Of a DNA stretch of 64,000 bases, positions 24,810-32,046 are shown one piece after another. The stretch spans positions 45,124 to 109,123 of the forward strand of contig JANPPC010000016.1 of assembly GCA_031428275.1 (NCBI GenBank), given 5' to 3'. A program made the position numbers and the translations under genes. A model generated the notes under the pieces. It saw only the letters and a list, made by a program, of their open reading frames with translations, ran no database searches and was not told the origin of the DNA. Position 1 is the stretch's first letter; the number at the start of each line of letters is the position of its first letter. Origin of the DNA: Pseudobdellovibrio sp031428275 (lineage in GTDB: Bacteria; Bdellovibrionota; Bdellovibrionia; Bdellovibrionales; Bdellovibrionaceae).

Positions 24810-26090
24810 CTATTGCCCCGTTAACTTCTTTAGTTCTGTATAGGCTTTATAAACATTCAAGCGTCCGCGACTTGAAACATCAAATGGGCGCCCGGACGGA
24901 ATGTCGACACCCTTGATAATAGCTTGCTTGATTTGCGTTGCCGTTGCCGATGGAATCGCTCCCCATAACAACGCGGCTGCGCCGGCAGTCATTGGTGAAG
25001 CCATACTTGTTCCGCTCATAGACGCAACGCCATTATTGGGAACGGTAGAATAAATATTTACGCCGGGTGCGGCAATGTGAACGCCGACCGCGCCATAATT
25101 TGAAAAACCAATCATGCTGTCCGAGATTGTTGAAGCAGCAACGTTAATTTGATTTAGTAAGTTGTAAGCAGACGGGTAAGTTGGGTAAATATCCACATTG
25201 TAACCAACGCCACGGCTGTCTCCGTTGCCCGCGGCTGTGACCAAAAGAATTCCTTGGCTTGAAAGCTGTTTCAACGAAGCTTGCAAGTTCGGAAGCTCTA
25301 CACAAGGGCCGACGCCCCAGCTCATGTTAATGATCTTTGCACCACGGCTGGCCGCATAGTTCATTGCAACGATAGCGTCGCCGATTGAACCACTTGCACC
25401 CTGTCCATTTGTAGGATCGTTACCGATAAACTGCGCGGGAAGAATTTTTGCGTGCGGAGCAACGCCCTCAACGACTCCATAGGTTGAATCGGCCGCAATT
25501 GTTCCGGCAACGTGCGTGCCGTGCTGATTGCGCGATGGTATATTAGCCTCGACATTGACTTTGATGCCGTTGTAATCGTCGACAAACCCATTGCCGTCGT
25601 CATCAATTGCGTTATTTGGAATTTCACCTGTGTTCACGTAGATATTTGATTGTAACTGCCCGTGATTAATATCAACCATTCCATCAACCACTGCGACGAT
25701 AACGCCGTCGCCTTTTAAATTCTGACTCCATAGTTGAGAAGCTTGAATAGCGGCGGGGCCCCAGTTCATGTCTGAAGCAGACCCGCTGACCGCACCCGAA
25801 AGGTTTAAGATTTTTTGCGGCGATAGTTGAATTTGGTAATCGTGATCAACATGTTTTATCAGGGGTAAATTGCTTTTCACAAAACCGGTGCGAAAATTTT
25901 CTGAAGAAGAATCAGATTCGACTGTAAAGGTGCCATCTTCCCACTGAACAATGAAACGATTTTGACTCGCTTGTTTACTGCAAGAGCTCGCGACTTGCGT
26001 AGGAAATACTGATTCCGCCGTTTTTGATTGGCTACATCCTGCAGCAATCAATGCTAGTAAAACTAAGGCTAATAAACGACTCGCATCCAT
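24810..26090 (-). CDS. Subtilisin-family (S8) serine protease lipoprotein
   Basis: A 426-residue subtilase. I start at the ATG 26088-26090, with GGGAG five bases upstream; two in-frame ATGs further up lack a site. This start gives a lipoprotein signal peptide ending LIAAGC. An inhibitor-I9-like propeptide region precedes the catalytic domain. The triad is complete: Asp in VVDGMVDINHGQ, His in QHGTHVAGT, Ser in SGTSMASPM. NMSWG and the TAAGNGDS segment with the oxyanion Asn are also present. It should be anchored to a membrane and cleave proteins at the cell surface or periplasm; for a predator, prey digestion or protein maturation are both possible. Confidence 0.9.
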   Translation of the reverse strand: MDASRLLALVLLALIAAGCSQSKTAESVFPTQVASSCSKQASQNRFIVQWEDGTFTVESDSSSENFRTGFVKSNLPLIKHVDHDYQIQLSPQKILNLSGAVSGSASDMNWGPAAIQASQLWSQNLKGDGVIVAVVDGMVDINHGQLQSNIYVNTGEIPNNAIDDDGNGFVDDYNGIKVNVEANIPSRNQHGTHVAGTIAADSTYGVVEGVAPHAKILPAQFIGNDPTNGQGASGSIGDAIVAMNYAASRGAKIINMSWGVGPCVELPNLQASLKQLSSQGILLVTAAGNGDSRGVGYNVDIYPTYPSAYNLLNQINVAASTISDSMIGFSNYGAVGVHIAAPGVNIYSTVPNNGVASMSGTSMASPMTAGAAALLWGAIPSATATQIKQAIIKGVDIPSGRPFDVSSRGRLNVYKAYTELKKLTGQ

Positions 26091-26199
26091 GCGAACTCCC
26101 ATTCGGAAGACCATCCTGGTCTTGTTATAAGAACCAGCAGTGGACCTTCTATGGTTAGTAGATCGGCTTAAATATGTATTATTTTGAGTCGAGAAGAGG

Positions 26200-26227
26200 T
26201 CGGGGACGCCTAGTCGGGGACGCCTAG
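26200..26227. repeat. Perfect tandem repeat, two 14-bp units
   Basis: TCGGGGACGCCTAG is present twice without gap (26200-26213 and 26214-26227) and is followed by the hairpin CTAGC-ttt-GCTAG (26229-26241). It is between the subtilase start and the punA terminator. No gene is visible here. Confidence 0.8.
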
Positions 26228-26247
26228 TCTAGCTTTGCTAGCGTGTA

Positions 26248-26270
26248 AATCCCGCCACTACAGCGGGTTT
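26248..26270 (-). terminator. Hairpin downstream of punA
   Basis: CCCGC (26251-26255) and GCGGG (26263-26267) with A/T flanks form a short hairpin just after the punA stop. The T-run is short on the minus strand and better on the plus strand, so efficiency is uncertain. Confidence 0.5.
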
Positions 26271-26289
26271 TATGATTTTAACGAAAAGG

Positions 26290-27108
26290 TTAAATCTTTG
26301 TTACAAATTCAGTTAGAAACGAACAAAATTTTTGTTCTACTTTTTTTGCGGTTTCGGTCACTTCGGCGTGAGTTAATTTATTTTGTGAAACGCCGGCCGC
26401 TAAATTTGTAATACACGAAATCGCCGTGACTCGAATACCCAAGTGATTTGCAGCAATAACTTCCGGAACCGTCGACATTCCGACAGCTTTACCGCCAAGA
26501 GACTTAAACATTCTAATTTCTGATGGAGTTTCATAAGTTGGCCCAGTCACGCCCACATAGATACCTTTGTGAAAGAATGTTTTTTGAGATCTAAAAATTC
26601 GCTCAGCTGTAATAATCAATTCACGATCGTAGGCCTCGGTCATATCCGGAAAACGCGGACCTAATTCTTTAACGTTCGGCCCCATCAGCGGATTCGTACC
26701 CATTAAATTAATGTGATCTTCGATAATCATAAAATCACCGGCATTCATTCCGTCGCCGTAACCACCCGCTGAATTGGTAACAACTAAAATTTCAATACCA
26801 AGTAAGGCCATCACGCGCGCAGGAAACACCACTGTCTCCATTGAGTGACCTTCGTAATAGTGAAGGCGACCTTGCAAAACAACTAAGCTTACCTCACCAA
26901 TTTTTCCGAAAATTAAATTTCCAGAGTGGCCGTCAACTGTCGGCGGAATAAAGTTGGGTATGTCGCCGAAGGGTAACGTGATTTCAACTTCCATATGCTG
27001 AACGAAGTGACCTAAGCCCGAGCCTAAAATAACTCCAATACGCGGTTTCATTTTAGTTTTTGACTTTAAAAAGCCTACGGTTTCGGTCAATTTTTCGATT
27101 ACAGTCAT
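26290..27108 (-). CDS. punA: Purine nucleoside phosphorylase (trimeric PunA type)
   Basis: A 272-residue phosphorylase. GVILGSGLGHF is the phosphate-binding start, VTNSAGGYGDGMNAGDFMIIEDHINL the central signature and YVGVTGPTYETPSEIRMFKSLGGKAVGMSTVPEVIAA the purine-binding part. It splits inosine and guanosine (or deoxy forms) with phosphate to base and (deoxy)ribose-1-phosphate. It lies 4 bases after deoA and completes a nucleoside catabolic operon. The length agrees with the trimeric family and not with hexameric DeoD. Confidence 0.93.
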   Translation of the reverse strand: MTVIEKLTETVGFLKSKTKMKPRIGVILGSGLGHFVQHMEVEITLPFGDIPNFIPPTVDGHSGNLIFGKIGEVSLVVLQGRLHYYEGHSMETVVFPARVMALLGIEILVVTNSAGGYGDGMNAGDFMIIEDHINLMGTNPLMGPNVKELGPRFPDMTEAYDRELIITAERIFRSQKTFFHKGIYVGVTGPTYETPSEIRMFKSLGGKAVGMSTVPEVIAANHLGIRVTAISCITNLAAGVSQNKLTHAEVTETAKKVEQKFCSFLTEFVTKI

Positions 27109-27112
27109 ATAA

Positions 27113-28426
27113 TTACCCCAGTACTTCTTTAATCAAAACGTGGTCATTAGGCTTTTGCAAGGTAATTTCAAATGAGTTATGTAGCATTTGATAGGCATTT
27201 GCGAAGTAATGAGGTTCGTCACCGTGAATTGTGTAAATTAAGTCCCCGGTCTTAACTGCATCACCTATTTGTACGTGAAATTCAATTCCCGATGTTGGAT
27301 TAATTTGATCTTCGGTTATCATGCGGCCGGCGCGCAAAATAATTCCGGCTAAACCAATTTTCTCAACATTGTAGGAAGTTAAATATCCACCTGAAGTTGC
27401 GTGCAGATCGACCTTCTGTTTAGGCATTGGTAGCATAGATAAATTTCCAGATTGTTCTAAGCACATTTCTTCGAACTTTTTTAGAGCAGCTCCGGATTCA
27501 AGAATATTCTTTGCTAATGCGTAAGCATCTGCAACCGAAGTTGTTTTTCCAGATAAATGAATCATATGTGCAGAAAGCTGCAGAGACAGTTCGCGAGTAT
27601 CGGCATAAAGATCTTTACCTGCAGCACTATCAAACGTTTTGTTCTTCATAATTTCAACGCATTCGAAAATTTCTAATGCATTTCCACTGAACCGACCCAG
27701 AGGCTGGTTCATCGAAGAAATAACCGAGACAACTTTCTTATTATAACTTTTAGCGATATCCATCAAAGCGTTGGCTAATTTTTTTGCATCGTCAGCTGTT
27801 TTCATAAACGCGCCGCTGCCAAATTTTACATCCAGCACAAGTCCGTCAATACCTTCAGCCATTTTCTTCGACATGATGCTGGCACAAATCAGAGGTAGAC
27901 TTTCAACAGTGGCGGTTACGTCGCGTAATGCGTATATTTTTTTATCAGCCGGACAAATTTCTTTGGTTTGCCCAATGAAACAAGTTCCATTTTTTTTTGT
28001 CAGCTCGACAAATTTTTCTAAGCTTTGCTGGGTATTAAAACCCGGAATGCTTTCTAATTTATCTAAGGTTCCACCAGTATGACCAAGGCCGCGCCCCGAA
28101 ATCATCGGCACATAAACACCGGCAGCGGCAACGATTGGCCCCAAGATCAAACTTGTTTTATCGCCCACGCCCCCCGTTGAATGTTTATCAACTTTAAAAC
28201 CGTGGATTGAACTTGTATCAACGACTACGCCAGAGTGTAACATCGTACTTGTTAAATCGACCGTTTCTGCGGTTGTCATTCCGTTAAAATAAATAGCCAT
28301 TAACAACGCCGACATCTGATAGTCGGGTATTTGGTGACGAGTGTAAGATAAAATAAAGAATTCAATTTCTTCTTTAGTTAACTCAGCTTTATTTCTTTTC
28401 TTCTTAATAATTTCTGCTGGTAGCAT
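27113..28426 (-). CDS. deoA: Thymidine/pyrimidine-nucleoside phosphorylase
   Basis: A 437-residue type II nucleoside phosphorylase with the signature KHSTGGVGDKTSLILGPIVAA (phosphate binding), AMLM-type helix near YQMSALLMAIYFNGM and the LDKLESIPGFNTQ segment. It converts thymidine/deoxyuridine (and possibly uridine) to base and pentose-1-phosphate. The length fits both DeoA and Pdp, so the pyrimidine range is open. Its ATG lies inside the end of deoC (23-base overlap), a sign of translational coupling. Confidence 0.92.
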   Translation of the reverse strand: MLPAEIIKKKRNKAELTKEEIEFFILSYTRHQIPDYQMSALLMAIYFNGMTTAETVDLTSTMLHSGVVVDTSSIHGFKVDKHSTGGVGDKTSLILGPIVAAAGVYVPMISGRGLGHTGGTLDKLESIPGFNTQQSLEKFVELTKKNGTCFIGQTKEICPADKKIYALRDVTATVESLPLICASIMSKKMAEGIDGLVLDVKFGSGAFMKTADDAKKLANALMDIAKSYNKKVVSVISSMNQPLGRFSGNALEIFECVEIMKNKTFDSAAGKDLYADTRELSLQLSAHMIHLSGKTTSVADAYALAKNILESGAALKKFEEMCLEQSGNLSMLPMPKQKVDLHATSGGYLTSYNVEKIGLAGIILRAGRMITEDQINPTSGIEFHVQIGDAVKTGDLIYTIHGDEPHYFANAYQMLHNSFEITLQKPNDHVLIKEVLG

Positions 28427-29099
28427 TTTCGCCCCTAACTAGTGAGACGCCAGAGCTTGTACCCAAACGTGTTGCTCCGGCTTCGATCATTTGAACGGCT
28501 GTTTGAAAATCACGAATACCACCGCTGGCTTTAACTTGTGCTTTAGTGCCGACGGCAGCCTTCATTAATTTAATATCTTCTAAAGTTGCTCCGCCGCTGC
28601 TAAAGCCAGTCGAAGTTTTCACAAAGTGTGCGCCCGCGCTTAAGCTAAGCTCGCAAGCTTTTAATTTTTCTTCATTAGTTAACAAGCAGGTTTCAAAAAT
28701 AACTTTGACTATACGGCCCTCTGCCGCTCTTACCACCGATTGAATTTCTTTTTCGACATAAGAGTAGTCCTGTGCTTTCAGGGCGCCAATATTTATAACC
28801 ATATCAATTTCGTCGGCACCTAAATTCAGCGCGCGCGAAGTTTCGAATGCTTTTAAAGAAGACTCAACCGCGCCAAGTGGAAAGCCCACCACGCTAGCTA
28901 TGTGCACTTTAGTATTCTTTAAAATTTCACGACAAGTATTAATCATCCAAGAGTTTACGCAAACAGCATAAAAGTGATTGGCCAAAGCTTCTTCGCAAAG
29001 CTTTCGGATGTTTTGTTTAGTTGCTTCGGGCTTCAACATTGTGTGGTCAATGAGTGGCGCTAAAGTATGCGGTTTGGTTGAATCAAATATGTTAGCCAT
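28404..29099 (-). CDS. deoC: Deoxyribose-phosphate aldolase
   Basis: A 231-residue TIM-barrel aldolase. LIDHTMLKPEAT is the N-terminal signature; the Schiff-base lysine is K161 in FVKTSTGFSSGGAT, and VKVIFET and ASGGIRDFQTA complete the active site. It splits deoxyribose-5-phosphate to glyceraldehyde-3-phosphate and acetaldehyde, feeding nucleoside sugar into glycolysis. No phosphopentomutase (deoB) is in the window, although it would be needed between the phosphorylases and DeoC. First gene of the three-gene unit. Confidence 0.95.
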   Translation of the reverse strand: MANIFDSTKPHTLAPLIDHTMLKPEATKQNIRKLCEEALANHFYAVCVNSWMINTCREILKNTKVHIASVVGFPLGAVESSLKAFETSRALNLGADEIDMVINIGALKAQDYSYVEKEIQSVVRAAEGRIVKVIFETCLLTNEEKLKACELSLSAGAHFVKTSTGFSSGGATLEDIKLMKAAVGTKAQVKASGGIRDFQTAVQMIEAGATRLGTSSGVSLVRGENATSRNY

Positions 29100-29159
29100 A
29101 GCCAGATAAGCTAAGGCTTTTTAATCACTCAAGCAATCTTTGACTTCACGTAATAGTGG

Positions 29160-30236
29160 CTATGATACTTTTTTAGTAGCCGGCAGAGGTGAACTGCCGC
29201 CGACATCATCTTTGCCCAAGAAAGATTTCGCATCGGCCTGTGAAACCAAGCCTTTTTTTACTAAATCTTCCACATATTTTTCGTACAGAACCATACCTTG
29301 TGCAGCACTAGTCTGAATGATCGATGGAATTTGATGAATTTTACCTTCACGAATTAAATTCGCAATAGCTTTTGTACCCTTCATAATTTCGAAGGCGGCA
29401 ACACGACCTTGCCCATCTGCGCGCGAAAAAAGAGTTTGTGCAACAACTCCGCGAATAGATTCTGCCAGCATAGTTCTGATTTGCCCTTGTTGGCCAGACG
29501 GAAATACGTCGATGATACGATCGACAGTTTTAGCTGCTGAACTCGTATGTAAAGTAGCAAAAACTAAATGGCCGGTTTCAGCGGCAGTCAAAGCCAATGA
29601 AATAGTTTCTAGATCGCGAAGCTCGCCGACCAGAATTATATCCGGATCTTCACGTAGTGCTGCTTTCAAAGCATTCGCAAAAGTTTTGGTATGTGAACCA
29701 ACTTCACGTTGATTTACTAAAGATTTTAAATTGGGATGTACGAATTCGATTGGGTCTTCAACCGTCAAGATATGCGCTTCACGAGTCGAATTTATATGTT
29801 GAATCATCGCGGCAAGCGTTGTTGATTTACCGGAACCGGTTGGGCCAGTTACTAAAATAAGACCGCGATCACAATCGATTAGATCAATAATTGAAGATGG
29901 TAAGTTAAGCTCTTGCGCTGATTTAATTTTTTCTGGGATTGTTCTAAATACTGCGCCTAATCCTTTTCTTTGCATAAAGATATTGCAGCGAAAACGTCCT
30001 AGCCCCTCGATGACGTACGCAAAATCTAGCTCCCATTTTTCAACGAAAGATTTTTTTTGTTTTTCATTTAGAATTTCAAAGATAAGGCCCTGCACGTCTT
30101 GGCTACTAAGTTGTCTGTAGTTCAGCGGCACCATGTTGCCATGCAGTCGTAAAAATGGGGGCGCACCACTAGTTAAGTGTAAATCTGAGGCTTTTTGTTC
30201 GACCATAAGTCTAAAAAGATCGTCAATAGTTGCCAT
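29160..30236 (-). CDS. pilT: Type IV pilus retraction ATPase PilT
   Basis: A 358-residue secretion-type ATPase. I start at the ATG 30234-30236 (MATIDDLFRLMVEQKASDLH, the usual PilT start) with GGAG upstream; an in-frame TTG at 30284 would add 16 residues with no ribosome binding site. Walker A is GPTGSGKS at 131-138; DPDIILVGELRD is the Asp/Walker B region and ATLHTSSAAKTVDRIIDVFP a PilT hallmark. It depolymerises pilin filaments, giving twitching motility; type IV pili are known to be needed for prey entry in Bdellovibrio. Other pilus genes here are only distant relatives. Confidence 0.95.
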   Translation of the reverse strand: MATIDDLFRLMVEQKASDLHLTSGAPPFLRLHGNMVPLNYRQLSSQDVQGLIFEILNEKQKKSFVEKWELDFAYVIEGLGRFRCNIFMQRKGLGAVFRTIPEKIKSAQELNLPSSIIDLIDCDRGLILVTGPTGSGKSTTLAAMIQHINSTREAHILTVEDPIEFVHPNLKSLVNQREVGSHTKTFANALKAALREDPDIILVGELRDLETISLALTAAETGHLVFATLHTSSAAKTVDRIIDVFPSGQQGQIRTMLAESIRGVVAQTLFSRADGQGRVAAFEIMKGTKAIANLIREGKIHQIPSIIQTSAAQGMVLYEKYVEDLVKKGLVSQADAKSFLGKDDVGGSSPLPATKKVS

Positions 30237-30353
30237 TCGCGTTCTCCAGTTATAAGTCTCACTAAAGCGAGATTTGCTTATCAATCTATTCTTCGGTATT
30301 ACTGAAGAGATTTTAAACAGTCCAATGGTCTAGTTACCGGTAGCGGGGGTTTT

Positions 30354-31880
30354 ATGGCAGCAGAAATTCTAATCAATGTGCGTCCCCAAGAAACTCGCGT
30401 GGCTTACGTCGAGGCCGGAACCCTAATGGATCTTAAAATCGAGCGCAAAACATCGCCGACAATGGTTGGAACCGTTCACCGCGGCGTGGTCACCCGTGTA
30501 CTTCCGGGCATGCAAGCCGCTTTTGTTGATATCGGTTTAGATAAAGCCGCGTTTCTTTATGTTGGAGATATTTTAACTGAAGAAGGCAAAGAGTTTTTTG
30601 AAGAAGAAGATGAAAACCAAAATCAAAACGCAGAAAACGAATCTGAAAACTCTCGCCCATCTCGTGAAATAAAAACTCCTATCCAAGATCTTATTAAAGA
30701 AGGCCAGCACCTCATGGTGCAAGTAGCGAAAGATCCACTAGGCACAAAGGGCGCGCGAATCACAACGCATATCTCTTTACCCGGCCGCGGCATCGTGTAT
30801 ATGCCGTACGTAAAACAAACCGGTATTTCTAGAAAAATTGAAGACGAAGATGAAAAAGAGCGTTTAAAAAAGATCATTCAAAAAATTAACCCCACTGGTG
30901 GAGTCATCGTAAGAACTGCTTCTGAGGGCGCTAGTGAAGAATCGTTGCGTGCAGATATTGATTACTTAGATCGTTTAGGTAAAGAAATTCAAAAAAATTA
31001 CGAAAAGAAAAAAAGCGCTGGCCTTGTACACGCTGAGCTTGATGTCGAATTACGTGCCCTGCGTGATTTAATGAGTGAACAAGTTACTACCGTATGGGTC
31101 GACGATGTAGAAGTTTACAAAAAAGTTTCGAAATTTGTAACTCAGCTAATGCCGAAGTACCGCCAAAACATTATTTTATACGAAGAGCGAAAGCCGCTTT
31201 TTGATCTTTACGATATCGATTTAGAAATCTCGCGCGCGATCGAAAGAAAAGTCTGGCTGAAGTCGGGTGGTTACATCGTTATCGATGAAGCCGAAGCGTT
31301 GGTGGTCGTTGATGTTAATACGGGTCGCTACGTCGGCAAAAAAGATTTAGAAGACACCATTTTAAAAACTAATCTAGAAGCCGTAAAAGAAATCGCGCAC
31401 CAGTTGCGCGTGCGCAACGTCGGCGGAATCATCATTATCGACTTCATCGATATGGAAAAAGCCGTACATCGCGAACAAGTTATGCAGGCTTTAGAAGAAG
31501 AATTAAAAAAAGACCGAAGCCGCACCAACATCATGTCGATGTCTGAATTAGGTCTAGTCGAAATGACTCGAAAACGAATTCGACCAAGCTTAGTAAAAAT
31601 TCTTTGCCAGCCTTGCTCGTACTGCGATGGCAAAGGTTACATCAAGCGCAAGAACACAATTGTAAACGAGATCTTCCGTGAATTAGAGCGTGAAGTCAGC
31701 TTGGGTGACCGCGCGCAAAAGCCTGGAGTAATTGTTCACTGCCACGCTGAAATCGTCGACTTCGTATACGAAAGTGAATCTGAAGCACTTGATGCATTAG
31801 AAAAAAAAATCGGCCGCTCGATCGCATTTAAAATCGAGCCTGCTTACCATACCGAACAATACGAAATTTTCAGCGAATAA
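30354..31880 (+). CDS. rng: Ribonuclease E/G family endoribonuclease
   Basis: A 508-residue RNase E/G core without the long C-terminal degradosome scaffold, so closer to RNase G. An S1 domain (about 35-145) contains a Glu/Asn-rich acidic insertion (75-105). The DNase I-like catalytic part has D320 (VVVDVNTG) and D363 (IIIIDFIDM), the two metal-binding aspartates. The Cys cluster KILCQPCSYCDG (about 421-432) carries the zinc-link cysteines. It processes rRNA and tRNA and starts mRNA decay. ATG with GCGGGGG upstream; divergent from pilT with about 117 bases between them. Confidence 0.92.
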   Translation: MAAEILINVRPQETRVAYVEAGTLMDLKIERKTSPTMVGTVHRGVVTRVLPGMQAAFVDIGLDKAAFLYVGDILTEEGKEFFEEEDENQNQNAENESENSRPSREIKTPIQDLIKEGQHLMVQVAKDPLGTKGARITTHISLPGRGIVYMPYVKQTGISRKIEDEDEKERLKKIIQKINPTGGVIVRTASEGASEESLRADIDYLDRLGKEIQKNYEKKKSAGLVHAELDVELRALRDLMSEQVTTVWVDDVEVYKKVSKFVTQLMPKYRQNIILYEERKPLFDLYDIDLEISRAIERKVWLKSGGYIVIDEAEALVVVDVNTGRYVGKKDLEDTILKTNLEAVKEIAHQLRVRNVGGIIIIDFIDMEKAVHREQVMQALEEELKKDRSRTNIMSMSELGLVEMTRKRIRPSLVKILCQPCSYCDGKGYIKRKNTIVNEIFRELEREVSLGDRAQKPGVIVHCHAEIVDFVYESESEALDALEKKIGRSIAFKIEPAYHTEQYEIFSE

Positions 31881-31944
31881 AGCCTGCTCCGTAGCTTGTT
31901 CGATAGATTTTCCTGGACCTTTTGCGGGCTGCGAAGACGGATCA

Positions 31945-31972
31945 ATAGAAACCTTCTATCGATAGATAGAAG
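31945..31972 (+). promoter_or_regulatory. OxyR-type binding site upstream of katG
   Basis: ATAG (31945-31948), seven bases, CTAT (31956-31959) is an exact match to the OxyR half-site pair ATAG-N7-CTAT. Six bases later comes another ATAG (31966-31969; one more at 31962-31965). The part CTTCTATC-gata-GATAGAAG is also an 8-bp inverted repeat. It lies 75-102 bases before the katG start. OxyR activates katG on peroxide stress in many proteobacteria; assignment here is by consensus and context. Confidence 0.6.
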
Positions 31973-32046
31973 CAATACACATGTTATTTCCAATAGGTTT
32001 TTGTGATGCTACGGTCATCAAGTAGTAAAACAAACGGGAGAACAAA

